The translations under genes were made by a program, and so were the position numbers. From a virus, in the IMG/VR virus record IMGVR_UViG_3300048919_000372, positions 1 to 63,207 of that record: a DNA stretch of 63,207 bases, one strand, 5' to 3'. How positions within the stretch are numbered: the stretch's first letter is position 1; each line of letters opens with the position of its first letter. Under the pieces are notes generated by a model. The model worked only from the letters and a program-made list of their open reading frames with translations, did no database searches and had not been told where the DNA came from. Below, piece by piece: positions 30,196-38,334 of this stretch.

Positions 30196-30996
30196 ATGGC
30201 CAAAAAGCCCTTTGTTGCGCGTAAGACTCGAGAGCGGAAGCTCAAGCCAACTTTCATTATTGGCAAACAGCTCAATCCACAGATTGGCGTTGCCATCGAG
30301 TACCAGCGTGAAATTCATCAGCTCATCCTTGAAGAAGTTGTTGCTCCCGGACTTCGGAAAAAAGGTTTTGTAGGCGACCGTATCACACTTGCTGGGCTTG
30401 ACCTACTCCGTAAAAAGGCGTTTAGCATTGCCAAGAAGTTTGTGTCAAAGGTAAACCGGCACTCAGCAAAAACAACTTGGGACGCGATCGAAGAACTGGG
30501 CAAACAGCACCTCACTGTGGGTATGGCCCCAGCAGTTGAAGGACTATTGGCGCAGCAAGTTGAAACTAATGTTGGGCTTATTACCAATCTTGCAAAGGAA
30601 ACGTCCGACAAAATCACTGCACTCTACACAAAGTATGGCCCAGACCAGTCTAAAATTTACCCTGAGCTCCAAGAGATGCTTGGCAACCGCGCTAAGCTAA
30701 TTGCTCGAGACCAAAACTCTAAGCTGTTTACAAGCCTCAATACTGCGAGGATGCTCGACTCCGGCATCAAGACTTTTATTTGGGATCACTCTTCTGCTGG
30801 TAAAACTCCGCGTAAATGCCATGAACTTCGCAACGGCCATGAGTTTTCCCTTGAAGGCGGACCAGAGGAATTAAAATGGCCAGACGGCTCTGACGCTAAC
30901 CAAGCTTTTAACGCAAAGAAAGGCGATTTAGGAAAACCGGGTTACGCCATTAATTGCAGGTGTCGAATGCGTCCAAAGGCGTCCTTGGACGACTAA
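30196..30996 (+). CDS. MuF-like head morphogenesis protein
   Basis: 266 residues. The C-terminal MuF domain is clear: ARDQNSKLFTSLNTARMLDS, FIWDHSSAGKTPRKCHELRN, then GDLGKPGYAINCRCRMRP, with the canonical C-R-C end. The N-terminal part is helical. MuF proteins bind the portal on the inner head side and are often ejected with DNA. A dispersed-motif copy encodes HLTVGMAP. Confidence 0.82.
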   Translation: MAKKPFVARKTRERKLKPTFIIGKQLNPQIGVAIEYQREIHQLILEEVVAPGLRKKGFVGDRITLAGLDLLRKKAFSIAKKFVSKVNRHSAKTTWDAIEELGKQHLTVGMAPAVEGLLAQQVETNVGLITNLAKETSDKITALYTKYGPDQSKIYPELQEMLGNRAKLIARDQNSKLFTSLNTARMLDSGIKTFIWDHSSAGKTPRKCHELRNGHEFSLEGGPEELKWPDGSDANQAFNAKKGDLGKPGYAINCRCRMRPKASLDD

Positions 30997-31013
30997 AAAT
31001 TAACCCCCGGTTA

Positions 31014-31042
31014 CTTACTAACCAGACCAATCGGAGTATAAT
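31014..31042 (+). promoter_or_regulatory. doubtful late promoter at the lysis gene start
   Basis: CTTACT, 17 bp, TATAAT, but the -10 ends 1 nt before the ATG at 31044, so that gene would need a transcript from upstream. Confidence 0.25.
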
Positions 31043-31043
31043 C

Positions 31044-31442
31044 ATGGGCAAAATTCTGGCCTGTATTCGTACTGGAGCTAGATTCGCGCGCAGTTGCGCT
31101 ATACGACTGCGCAGTTCTGCCAACAGTCTGGAGAATCGAGTGGATAACTATCTGGAGCGTCTGCTCGAGTTAGCGCACCTATGTCTAATTGCGCTGCTTG
31201 CTGCATGTGCAAAAATTTCATACCAAACGCTTAACGGAACCCCGTTTAAGTTTTCTATGTTTCTTGCTCTGTTCATGGTAGCAATATTTGCTGCTTTCCT
31301 AGCAGGCTCCGTAACACCAATTACGTTTGAGTATCGTGATGGTGTTATTGGAATTGCTGCTTGGTCCGGTAGCGAACTTGTCCGTGCAATAGAGGCGCGT
31401 CTCCTTGCGCGTGTTAGCAGGGAGCTGGACCAAAAACCATGA
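31044..31442 (+). CDS. membrane protein, holin/antiholin candidate
   Basis: 132 residues from the ATG at 31044 (GGAG 8 nt upstream). An amphipathic, Arg-rich N-terminus, then two hydrophobic segments (LLELAHLCLIALLAACA about 41-57; FSMFLALFMVAIFAAFLAG about 70-88) and a soluble tail. Two-pass membrane protein directly before the endolysin, a typical class II holin setting. The stop overlaps the next gene (ATGA). Confidence 0.6.
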   Translation: MGKILACIRTGARFARSCAIRLRSSANSLENRVDNYLERLLELAHLCLIALLAACAKISYQTLNGTPFKFSMFLALFMVAIFAAFLAGSVTPITFEYRDGVIGIAAWSGSELVRAIEARLLARVSRELDQKP

Positions 31443-31762
31443 TGCTAATAACTTTGCCGCTTCCGGTTTTAGTGACTGGCGTTGTATGCCTGATTACTGT
31501 TGCCTACAGCGTTTGGTTAGCTACAACCCACAGTGGCGAGTGCTCTCGCACTTTTGCTGTGCTAGCAGGGCTTGGGGCTTTGATTATGCTCTTGCTACTG
31601 TTAGTGCGACTATCGTCAGACAACTTTGTGGACAGCCAGCTTATTGGCCAAGTAGCGCTTGGTGAAAGCTATAGTCAGCTTCGACAGCTCTACGACCTGT
31701 TCAGCTCTTCAATTTGCCTTATTATACTGAATATTCTCAGTAAAGGGCACCATAAAAACTGA
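31439..31762 (+). CDS. membrane protein, holin/spanin-type candidate
   Basis: 107 residues with three hydrophobic stretches (about 2-27, MMLITLPLPVLVTGVVCLIT; 39-58, FAVLAGLGALIMLLLLLV; 87-100, SSSICLIILNIL). Lies between the first membrane protein and the endolysin, 7 nt upstream of the latter. Which of the two is the holin and which an antiholin cannot be told from sequence. Contains an inverted dispersed-motif copy at 31525. Confidence 0.58.
   Translation: MMLITLPLPVLVTGVVCLITVAYSVWLATTHSGECSRTFAVLAGLGALIMLLLLLVRLSSDNFVDSQLIGQVALGESYSQLRQLYDLFSSSICLIILNILSKGHHKN
31525..31536 (-). repeat. CCACTGTGGGTT dispersed motif, inverted relative to the gene
   Basis: One of only three copies pointing against local transcription; it codes for TTHSGE in the host gene. 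Confidence 0.78.
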
Positions 31763-31769
31763 GGTATTT

Positions 31770-32312
31770 ATGTATCAGCTGACTGCTGCTACTCTTGCAA
31801 GCGCTATGGGCATTCCGTCGGCTCGGGCTGAAAAGTATGTTGATGGCATTAACACCGCGATGATGTATGCGGCTATTTCCACTCGGCTTGCCGCGGCTAA
31901 CTTCTTGGCGCAAATCGGTCATGAGTCCGGCTCTTTGGTTTATGTTCGCGAACTGTGGGGGCCAACTCCAACCCAAACCCGATACGAAGGGCGAGCTGAC
32001 CTGGGCAACGTGGTTCCAGGCGACGGCAAAAAGTTTATGGGTCGAGGCTTTATCCAAGTTACTGGCCGAGCCAACTACAAGGACTGTAGTTTGGCGCTGT
32101 TCGGTGATGAACGGTTGCTTCAGGACCCAAGTACTCTGGAAAAACCAGAGTATGCAGCTCTGTCGGCTGGTTGGTTCTGGAAAAAGAATAGCCTCAACAA
32201 GCTGGCAGACGTTGACCAGTTCACCGCAACTTCCGAAGTTATCAATGGTGGCACTAACGGCCTTGACGACCGAAAAGAGCGATATAAGCGGGCGCTGAAG
32301 TTTATAAAGTAA
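31770..32312 (+). CDS. endolysin, GH19 chitinase-like muramidase
   Basis: 180 residues. GH19 fold: FLAQIGHESGSLVYVRELWG (general acid Glu52), RYEGRADLGNVVPGDGKKFM (Glu73), GRGFIQVTGRANY, then EVINGGTNGLDDRKERYKR. GH19 phage endolysins cleave peptidoglycan glycan strands in Gram-negative hosts. No signal peptide, so export depends on the holin-like genes just upstream. Confidence 0.88.
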   Translation: MYQLTAATLASAMGIPSARAEKYVDGINTAMMYAAISTRLAAANFLAQIGHESGSLVYVRELWGPTPTQTRYEGRADLGNVVPGDGKKFMGRGFIQVTGRANYKDCSLALFGDERLLQDPSTLEKPEYAALSAGWFWKKNSLNKLADVDQFTATSEVINGGTNGLDDRKERYKRALKFIK

Positions 32313-32341
32313 TTACGTTGTTAACTGGTAATCGGTATATT
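32312..32341 (+). promoter_or_regulatory. late-type promoter candidate ahead of the ADP-ribosyltransferase
   Basis: ATTACG, 18 bp, TATATT, right after the endolysin stop. It would serve the gene at 32488. Confidence 0.4.
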
Positions 32342-32342
32342 G

Positions 32343-32498
32343 ATGAAGCAGCGAGGATTAACACTTATATTGTGCCTAGCCCTAGCAAAGTGCCAGCCAA
32401 CTACTTTTGCTGGCGACGTAGAGGCACTGTGGGTTAACTTAACAAGTACCGATTACTTCTACGCCTATCAGAAGGTGGTAAAACATCGTGAAAAATAA
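32343..32498 (+). CDS. possible 51-residue lipoprotein-like peptide
   Basis: MKQRGLTLILCLALAKCQPT, TFAGDVEALWVNLTSTDYFY, AYQKVVKHREK. Signal-like N-terminus with LAKC, a near-lipobox, after the endolysin where outer-membrane spanin lipoproteins often sit. The ATG is only 1 nt past a promoter-like -10 and has no good ribosome site, so it may not be translated. It overlaps the next gene by 11 nt. Confidence 0.35.
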   Translation: MKQRGLTLILCLALAKCQPTTFAGDVEALWVNLTSTDYFYAYQKVVKHREK

Positions 32499-33321
32499 TT
32501 ATAAACTGCGGCTGGCAGCTGCTTTATTGCCTGCTCTTAAAAAGATTGTTAGCAGTAACGCCATTGTTACCGGGGACGAAGATAAATGGATAACTTTGCC
32601 AAAAAGTGGTGAGCATGTGTTACTTGGTGAAGGCGGTGAAGTTAAGGCAGGGATGGGCGGTAAATTTACCGGTAAGACAATTTCACAGGTAAAAGGAAGT
32701 AAAAGCAAGCAACCACTGGCTACAGCCAAAACAGCAGCTACCACGGCAGCAAAAGAACAGCCTAAACCTGCTGCGACAGCAAAATTACTTACTGGTAATA
32801 AAGCGCACCAGGCAGCAAAAGCAGGCAACTTATCACAGGCTGAAACGTCTGCGCTTAAAAACTATACGGGTAGCATGTACGTTGATCTAAATAGCAGACT
32901 TCGTAACGATAAGCCTCCGGCTAAGGCGGATAAAAAAGACTTTGAGCAGATGCAAAAAGCATTTGCAAGCGCTGCTACTTCCGATCCAATTAACGTTTTT
33001 AGGGGAGTAAACGGCGCTCAATTTGCTAACTTAAAACCCGGAGAGTCCTTTACAGATAAGGCCTACACCTCCACAAGTACAAATAAAGATACTGCTAATG
33101 TATTTTCTGGTTATGGGGATTCTCAAGCTATCTTAAATATTGAAGTTCCAAAGGGTAGCCGTGCTATTTCTGCCGAAAGTTTTAGCGCGTTTAAGGGCAG
33201 CAACGGCAAAGGCGAGGGAGAAATTATTTTAGACCGCAACGGGAAATATGAAGTAACTAGAGTTGATCCGCCAGCAAAAGGCAAACCAAGGGTTATACAC
33301 GTCAAATACGTGCAAAGTTAA
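32488..33321 (+). CDS. ADP-ribosyltransferase (ExoS/C3/VIP2-type) virion or effector protein
   Basis: 277 residues, GTG start. The C-terminal ~150 residues carry the R-S-E signature of mono-ADP-ribosyltransferases: INVFRGVNGAQF (Arg171), KAYTSTSTN (S194-T-S196), KGEGEIILDRNG (E242-x-E244, the transferase ExE pair), and a closing VIHVKYVQS. The N-terminal 65 residues (DKWITLPKSGEHVLLGEGGE, KAGMGGKFTGK) are the linker typical of MuF-associated phage proteins, followed by an Ala/Lys/Thr linker. Likely packaged in the head or expressed late, modifying a host protein. Base composition is more AT-rich than its neighbours. Confidence 0.78.
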   Translation: MKNNYKLRLAAALLPALKKIVSSNAIVTGDEDKWITLPKSGEHVLLGEGGEVKAGMGGKFTGKTISQVKGSKSKQPLATAKTAATTAAKEQPKPAATAKLLTGNKAHQAAKAGNLSQAETSALKNYTGSMYVDLNSRLRNDKPPAKADKKDFEQMQKAFASAATSDPINVFRGVNGAQFANLKPGESFTDKAYTSTSTNKDTANVFSGYGDSQAILNIEVPKGSRAISAESFSAFKGSNGKGEGEIILDRNGKYEVTRVDPPAKGKPRVIHVKYVQS

Positions 33322-33387
33322 TACCCATCTGATAGTTGTATATCGGCTTATTCCTGGTTTACTAGTTGCAATTTTAAACCCAGATTA

Positions 33388-33417
33388 TTTACAAGGCATT
33401 TAATGCCGGAGTAGAAT
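33388..33417 (+). promoter_or_regulatory. late promoter for the capsid genes
   Basis: TTTACA, 18 bp, TAGAAT, 27 nt upstream of the ATG at 33445. Confidence 0.6.
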
Positions 33418-33444
33418 GGGCTCAACTTTTAAGGTAATGCTCCG

Positions 33445-34773
33445 ATGCGTATTGTTTTTGACGCGGCTTCAACGAAAAGCGCTCGTCGTATTGACGAGAA
33501 TGGGTTCCTGCACGTAACAGGTTGCCCAATTACCTCTTTTGGCATTTTCGACTACGCCCGTAGCGAAGCACAACTTCCAGGCGATCCAAACGAGATTGTC
33601 AAAGTTTTGCGGGCTAAGGAAGTTATCAGCAATGAAACTTTTCTTACCTCCTGCCAAAACCTCCCGCTTATTGACGACCACACCTATATTGAAGGCGTTA
33701 CCCAGGACGGTGACGGGCTCCCTGACGTCGACGAGGGTGTAGACCCCGACAAGAAGGGCGTTTGTGGTGTAATGGTAAACCTTCGTTTCGATGAAGAAAC
33801 CGGTTGGTGCGTTGCTGACCTGGTTGTTTACTCCCGAACAATGATTCGTTTGATTATGTCCGGGAAGAAAGTTGAACTTTCGCTCGGCTTTGTCTGCGAC
33901 TTCATCCCCACAGAGGGCGGTGAGGTTGCGGCAGAACAAGTTGACATGCGCGGGAATCACCTCGCTCTTGTCGGCAAGGCACGAGTTCCTGGCGCACGTG
34001 TGCTGGATAGCGCCTTTTCCCAACAAACCTCTGAGGAAGATCAGATGAAAAAGAAACGTATTGGCGACGGTGCAGTTGATAAACTGCGCGAGCTGATCCC
34101 TGCGCTCCAGCAATTCCTCGCGGAAGAAGCCAAAGAGCCTGAGCACCAGGAAGGTGGCGAAGCTGAAGCAAGCGGCGAAGCCGAAACTGACGAAGCCAAA
34201 GCTGCTCGTGAAGCCGCTGAAGCTGCAGCAGCTGCCGAAGCAAAAGTCAACCCAGAAGAAAAAACTGGCGACGAAGAAACCGACAGCGGTTCTGCTGACG
34301 ATCGAGTCCTCGCACTGCTGAAACAGCTGATTGCTGCTCTTGGCGGCGGTACCGCTACCGGTGACGAAGAAACTGAAGCGTCGACCGACGGCACCGAAGC
34401 CAGCACTGATACCACTGTGGGCGACAGTGACGACAACGACGAACAAATTGCCAACTCGGAGAAACCGACCGTGACCATGGACTCCATGTTCCAGGCCGTT
34501 GCCGAACGCGACGCCCTCTACAGCCGCGTATCCAAACATACCGGCGCTTTCGACCACGCTTCCATGACTGCCGGCAAAGTTGCTGAATACGCCGTCAAAA
34601 AGCTGGGCATCAAGTGCGCAGTGGGCGACTCGGCCGTTGCGCTGACTGCCTACATGGACGGCGTTGAAAAAGCCACTGCCAAAGCTGTTGCTTCGGTAAA
34701 ACAACAACGTGTTGGTGACAGTGCTGCTCCATCGAGCTCTGAGCTGGACGCGTACCTCAACCCACAGAAGTAA
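33445..34773 (+). CDS. prohead protease (DUF2213) fused to scaffold
   Basis: 442 residues. Residues 1-200 are a DUF2213-type capsid maturation protease: ENGFLHVTGCPITSFGIFDY, then NETFLTSCQNLPLIDDHTYI, KVELSLGFVCDF, MRGNHLALVGKARVPGARVL. From about 201 on (MKKKRIGDGAVDKLRELIPA) the sequence turns into an acidic Glu/Ala-rich scaffold-like domain with a final helical part. An internal in-frame ATG at 34045 with its own ribosome site could produce the scaffold alone. Confidence 0.78.
   Translation: MRIVFDAASTKSARRIDENGFLHVTGCPITSFGIFDYARSEAQLPGDPNEIVKVLRAKEVISNETFLTSCQNLPLIDDHTYIEGVTQDGDGLPDVDEGVDPDKKGVCGVMVNLRFDEETGWCVADLVVYSRTMIRLIMSGKKVELSLGFVCDFIPTEGGEVAAEQVDMRGNHLALVGKARVPGARVLDSAFSQQTSEEDQMKKKRIGDGAVDKLRELIPALQQFLAEEAKEPEHQEGGEAEASGEAETDEAKAAREAAEAAAAAEAKVNPEEKTGDEETDSGSADDRVLALLKQLIAALGGGTATGDEETEASTDGTEASTDTTVGDSDDNDEQIANSEKPTVTMDSMFQAVAERDALYSRVSKHTGAFDHASMTAGKVAEYAVKKLGIKCAVGDSAVALTAYMDGVEKATAKAVASVKQQRVGDSAAPSSSELDAYLNPQK
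34045..34773 (+). CDS. nested in-frame scaffold protein (alternative start)
   Basis: 242 residues from the internal ATG at 34045, preceded by GAGGAAGATCAG (AGGA 7-8 nt upstream). It begins exactly where the protease domain ends. Lambda C/Nu3 and other phages use the same arrangement to make excess scaffold; here it is inferred from the ribosome site and the domain boundary. Confidence 0.5.
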   Translation: MKKKRIGDGAVDKLRELIPALQQFLAEEAKEPEHQEGGEAEASGEAETDEAKAAREAAEAAAAAEAKVNPEEKTGDEETDSGSADDRVLALLKQLIAALGGGTATGDEETEASTDGTEASTDTTVGDSDDNDEQIANSEKPTVTMDSMFQAVAERDALYSRVSKHTGAFDHASMTAGKVAEYAVKKLGIKCAVGDSAVALTAYMDGVEKATAKAVASVKQQRVGDSAAPSSSELDAYLNPQK

Positions 34774-34784
34774 GGAGAACGCCA

Positions 34785-35294
34785 ATGTCGTTCCAATCTG
34801 CTGTCGGCTTCACCTACACTCAGGGTTTTGTCGGCCAAATCATCACCGAAGTTCCTCACGTCGTTACTTCGTGGCGCCTGAACGGCCAGTCCGCTCTGCC
34901 AAACGCCTTCGGTTACGCTTACACCTACTCGAGCGACACAGTTAACCAAGCTCCAGCTCATGGCTCGGCCAACAACGAGAACATTGCTGTTGTCGGTGGT
35001 ACCGCTGCCTTCGCAGGTATCCTGGTCAACCCGCAGGAATTTGCCCTGTCCGGCACTTCCGCTGGCACTCTGGCGCCTACCCTGGTTCTGGCTCCATACG
35101 AACGCGCTCAGCTGTTGTCCAAAGGTCAATGCGTTGTGCCTTTCAGCACTGCCGTCACCTTCGGCGCTGCTATCGGCTTTGACCCAGACACCGGCGAAGT
35201 CGTGTTGGCTTCGGCCGAAGGCGCAACTGCACTGAACGGCCGCGTTCTGACCACCACTACTGGCGCTGGTCCGGCTCTGATCGAGCTGTACTAA
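34785..35294 (+). CDS. capsid cement/decoration protein
   Basis: 169 residues: MSFQSAVGFTYTQGFVGQII, TEVPHVVTSWRLNGQSALPN, AFAGILVNPQEFALSGTSAG, VLAPYERAQLLSKGQCVVPF. Matches the DUF2190-like structural cement proteins that sit between protease/scaffold and major capsid genes. Codon use is GC-rich like the capsid gene, consistent with high expression. Confidence 0.72.
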   Translation: MSFQSAVGFTYTQGFVGQIITEVPHVVTSWRLNGQSALPNAFGYAYTYSSDTVNQAPAHGSANNENIAVVGGTAAFAGILVNPQEFALSGTSAGTLAPTLVLAPYERAQLLSKGQCVVPFSTAVTFGAAIGFDPDTGEVVLASAEGATALNGRVLTTTTGAGPALIELY

Positions 35295-35342
35295 CCCTCA
35301 ACCGTCTGCTGGGCGTTTTGCGCCCAGCTCAAGGAGAAATAA

Positions 35343-36440
35343 ATGTCTGTAATTCACAGTCACATCCGGGCGCGTGATGTTCGCCCATTCAACATGACGG
35401 TTGTCGGTGACCAGGCTGTCCAAGCCCTGCGCCGCATCGGCATTAACATTCAGCCTGAAGTTGTTCACCGCCAGGTTCGTGCGCTGGCTGTTGGTGACGC
35501 CTCGTTCACCCCGGCTGTAACTACCGGTTCGATCGCCACCCCGATCCAGTTCCTGCAAGCGTGGCTTCCTGGCTTCGTCCAGATCTTGACCGCAGCTCGC
35601 AAGATCGACAAGTGCATCGGCGTCACCACTGTGGGCGAGTTCAAGGACCAAGAAGTTGTGCAAGGTGTTGTTGAACCTGCCAGCTCCGCTACTGAATACG
35701 GCGACTACAACCGTATCCCTCTGGCAGGCCTGAACACCAACTTCGAGCGTCGCACCATCGTTCGCGGTGAGCACGGTATGTCCGTCGCTATGCTGGAAGA
35801 GCAACGTGCTGCTGCCATGAACCTGAACGTCGGTGAGCACAAGCGTCAAGCTGCTGCAATCGGCCTGGAAATCATGCGTAACGCTATCGGCTTCAACGGC
35901 TGGTACAACGGTTCGAACCGCACCTTCGGCCTGCTGAACGATCCAAACCTGCCCGCCTACGTTTCCGTTGCAGGTGGCACCTGGTCAACCAAAGACGCGC
36001 TGGAAATCATGTCCGACATCCGGACTGCGATCGCTGCTCTGCGTACCCAGTCGCTGGACAACATCGACCCGGAAAACGTCGACCTGGTTCTGCTGATCGC
36101 TACCAGTTCGGTTGACTTCCTGAGCACCGTTACCGTTCAAGGTATTTCGGTTCGCGACTGGCTGACCCAGACCTACAAACGCATCCGCATCGAATCGGCT
36201 CCAGAGCTGAACGCTGCAGCTACTGGCGCGAACGTGTTCTACCTGTACGCCGAAGAAGTTGACAGCTCGATCGACGGTTCGACCGACGGCGGCATGGTCT
36301 TCAAGCAACTGGTAGTCAGCAAGTTCCTGACTGTCGGTGTCGAGAAGAAGGCAAAGCGCTACATCGAAGACTTTGCCAACGCCACCGCTGGTGTAATGTG
36401 CACCCGCCCTTACGCCGTGGTTCGTTACTCCGGTATCTAA
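35343..36440 (+). CDS. major capsid protein (DUF2184)
   Basis: 365 residues, AAGGAG before the ATG. HK97-fold shell protein of the DUF2184 group: FLQAWLPGFVQILTAARKID, FERRTIVRGEHGMSVAMLEE, AAAIGLEIMRNAIGFNGWYN, VDLVLLIATSSVDFLS, CTRPYAVVRYSGI. A dispersed-motif core copy encodes VTTVGEF. Followed by the strongest terminator of the late region. Confidence 0.85.
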   Translation: MSVIHSHIRARDVRPFNMTVVGDQAVQALRRIGINIQPEVVHRQVRALAVGDASFTPAVTTGSIATPIQFLQAWLPGFVQILTAARKIDKCIGVTTVGEFKDQEVVQGVVEPASSATEYGDYNRIPLAGLNTNFERRTIVRGEHGMSVAMLEEQRAAAMNLNVGEHKRQAAAIGLEIMRNAIGFNGWYNGSNRTFGLLNDPNLPAYVSVAGGTWSTKDALEIMSDIRTAIAALRTQSLDNIDPENVDLVLLIATSSVDFLSTVTVQGISVRDWLTQTYKRIRIESAPELNAAATGANVFYLYAEEVDSSIDGSTDGGMVFKQLVVSKFLTVGVEKKAKRYIEDFANATAGVMCTRPYAVVRYSGI

Positions 36441-36463
36441 TATCGGCGTTAAGCAGTAAATTA

Positions 36464-36489
36464 AAAAAGGGGAAGTTATTCCCCTTTTT
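36464..36489 (+). terminator. strong intrinsic terminator after the major capsid gene
   Basis: AAAAAGGGG-AAGTTATT-CCCCTTTTT. Confidence 0.88.
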
Positions 36490-36549
36490 ATTATGCCGCA
36501 CAATTGGGAGCTCTGTAAATAAAAAGCGCTCATAAACTACCCCTATCGG

Positions 36550-36579
36550 TTTACGGTCAAAACAGGTCTGGCTTATAAT
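36550..36579 (+). promoter_or_regulatory. late promoter for connector and tail genes
   Basis: TTTACG, 18 bp, TATAAT, 39 nt upstream of the ATG at 36619. Confidence 0.65.
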
Positions 36580-36618
36580 TAGCCTGTTTTCTTCCCCCGA
36601 ATAACAAGGTACTCCAAC

Positions 36619-37056
36619 ATGTCCAAGTTTGTTTTGTCGACTGCGACCTGCAATCAGCGATTTGTATTTTATCGCCAAGGCCAAAATGGTGGCGTAAACG
36701 TTGTTGAGCACTCTATCCTGATTAAAGGTGGTGCCAACTCCCCAAGTCTGACCAGCGGTTTTGGCGAGCTAACCAACACCGAGGACGGCAAACCGCTGTG
36801 GACCCCACAGGGCGTTGTCACCAAGATCAGCGATGCTGATGCTGAATTGCTGGAAGGCCACATTGGTTTCCAAGCGGCTGTTAAACGCGGCTTCTACAAA
36901 ATCATTGATGAAGACTTTGGCGATAGCCATAAAAAAGTTGCTGACGCGGTTGGTGATGATATGACCAAGCGTGACGGTAGCGCTCCACTGAACAGCGAGA
37001 CCTTGAAGTCCGAAGTCAAGGTTACCACCAAACTCGCTAAAAATGAGGACGACTAA
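36619..37056 (+). CDS. hypothetical structural protein
   Basis: 145 residues: MSKFVLSTATCNQRFVFYRQ, VVEHSILIKGGANSPSLTSG, LEGHIGFQAAVKRGFYKIID. Beta-rich N-terminal half, charged C-terminus. Similar proteins lie between major capsid and connector genes in related myoviruses. No function assigned. Confidence 0.62.
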   Translation: MSKFVLSTATCNQRFVFYRQGQNGGVNVVEHSILIKGGANSPSLTSGFGELTNTEDGKPLWTPQGVVTKISDADAELLEGHIGFQAAVKRGFYKIIDEDFGDSHKKVADAVGDDMTKRDGSAPLNSETLKSEVKVTTKLAKNEDD

Positions 37057-37058
37057 TA

Positions 37059-37502
37059 ATGGCCATGCCTGTTCTCAACATTGCTGACTTCCGCGCTAAC
37101 TTTGAAGAGTTTGCCAACGAAACCAAATATCCGGATTCTTTGCTTAATCTGTATTGGCGCCAAGTTGTCTGCATGATCGAGGAAGGCAACTGCGCTGGAG
37201 TTGGTTGTGGTGAATGCGCTGAGCTGCATATGGAATTGCTGCTCGCGCACTTATTGAGGATTCATACCACCACTATTACTAAAGGTAAGCAGGGTGGTTT
37301 TGTTAACAGTTCGACCGTTGATAAAGTATCTGTGTCGCGGGTTGCTCCTCCTGCTGCAGATATGTTTGAATGGTGGCTTGGTCAAACCCCATACGGGCAG
37401 CAACTACTGACAATGCTGCAAATTGACACTGTGGGTGGTTTTTCTATCGGCGGTCTTCCAGAGCGCTCGGCTTTCCGTAAAGTTGGCGGGACTTGGCATT
37501 GA
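37059..37502 (+). CDS. head-tail adaptor (DUF4054-like)
   Basis: 147 residues. LNIADFRANFEEFANETKYP, LLNLYWRQVVCMIEEGNCAG, ELHMELLLAHLLRIHTTTIT, VSRVAPPAADMFEWWLGQTP, YGQQLLTMLQ matches the DUF4054 plan (FR..fp.F.....p...i...w..a......LlaHll.l...). Probably the gp6/gp15-like connector on the portal. A dispersed-motif copy encodes DTVGG. TTGA overlap with the next gene. Confidence 0.75.
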   Translation: MAMPVLNIADFRANFEEFANETKYPDSLLNLYWRQVVCMIEEGNCAGVGCGECAELHMELLLAHLLRIHTTTITKGKQGGFVNSSTVDKVSVSRVAPPAADMFEWWLGQTPYGQQLLTMLQIDTVGGFSIGGLPERSAFRKVGGTWH

Positions 37503-37951
37503 GTAAAAAACTTGACCAGCATGCGGCCGTACTCCGGCAGCTAGACGGTTCGAACGTCGATGCTGGCTGGTTTGAAAACGCTGTTTACCCAACTGGGCAG
37601 AGCATCGCAGCTGTAATGATTGCCAACGAATTTGGAACAACGCCAAATCCTGAAACCGGGCATAAAGGCATTCCAGCCCGGCCACTTCTGCGGCAGTCTG
37701 CGGCAAAAATTGATGCCAAGTTGCCTGGCTATATTGAGCGTCGATCGGCTGAGATTTTGGCGGGTACCCTTGATGTAGAATCTTACAAGAAAAAGCTTGG
37801 TGAGGCACTGGTAGCAACAATCCTGGAGACCCTTAATGAAGGGGACTTTGTGGACAACGCAGACTCCACTATCGCGCAAAAAGGCTTTAACAAGCCACTT
37901 GTTCGTGATGGTGATCTTGGTAAAACTATTACCCACAGGGAGACAAAATGA
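37499..37951 (+). CDS. neck/tail completion protein (HK97 gp10-like; TTG start)
   Basis: 150 residues from TTG 37499, which overlaps the previous TGA; a second TTG lies two codons upstream. Signature: GWFENAVYPTGQSIAAVMIA, NEFGTTPNPE, KGIPARPLLRQ, as in HK97 gp10/virion-morphogenesis proteins. The stop overlaps the next ATG. Confidence 0.7.
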   Translation: MSKKLDQHAAVLRQLDGSNVDAGWFENAVYPTGQSIAAVMIANEFGTTPNPETGHKGIPARPLLRQSAAKIDAKLPGYIERRSAEILAGTLDVESYKKKLGEALVATILETLNEGDFVDNADSTIAQKGFNKPLVRDGDLGKTITHRETK

Positions 37952-38334
37952 CGCCCGGCTCTAATCTCCTTGATGATGCTTTTCTGAATATCGATACTTA
38001 TCCTGTCAGTGTCTACCGCTACCTCGGCAGAACGCTTAACTCAATTGGTATTCTTGCTCCGAACTACGCGCCTGAGCCCGATATAATAGAGGCAAGCTGC
38101 CAGGCTGTGTCACTCAATTCGTATGTTCAGCTTGGACTCGACTTCAACAAGAAATACATCAACGTTTATCTGTCTGACGACATGGGAATTTTTGGTCGAG
38201 ATATGGCTGGGGACAAGATCACTGTGGGTTCCAAGCAGTATGAAGTTCATAGCAACTTGGACTGGTTTGAATTTGATGGCTGGAAAGGCGTTCTTTGCGT
38301 AGCCTTGACTGTCCCTGCTCCGGTGACACAATGA
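37948..38334 (+). CDS. neck (collar) protein
   Basis: 128 residues: LDDAFLNIDTYPVSVYRYLG, LAPNYAPEPDIIEASCQAVS, LGLDFNKKYINVYLSDDMGI, QYEVHSNLDWFEFDGWKGVL. Resembles phage collar/neck proteins of DUF3383-sheath myoviruses. A dispersed-motif copy encodes ITVGSK. ATGA coupling on both sides. Confidence 0.65.
   Translation: MTPGSNLLDDAFLNIDTYPVSVYRYLGRTLNSIGILAPNYAPEPDIIEASCQAVSLNSYVQLGLDFNKKYINVYLSDDMGIFGRDMAGDKITVGSKQYEVHSNLDWFEFDGWKGVLCVALTVPAPVTQ

Noticed and set aside
31014-31042. Strong late promoter for the first lysis gene
   Set aside because: The -10 ends one base before the start codon, so it could not transcribe that start. Retained only as a low-confidence entry.
33469-34785. Long minus-strand open frame (438 codons) opposite the protease-scaffold gene
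   Set aside because: Shadow of a GC-biased, highly coding plus strand; no ribosome site and no protein-like domain order. The plus-strand gene has clear family motifs.
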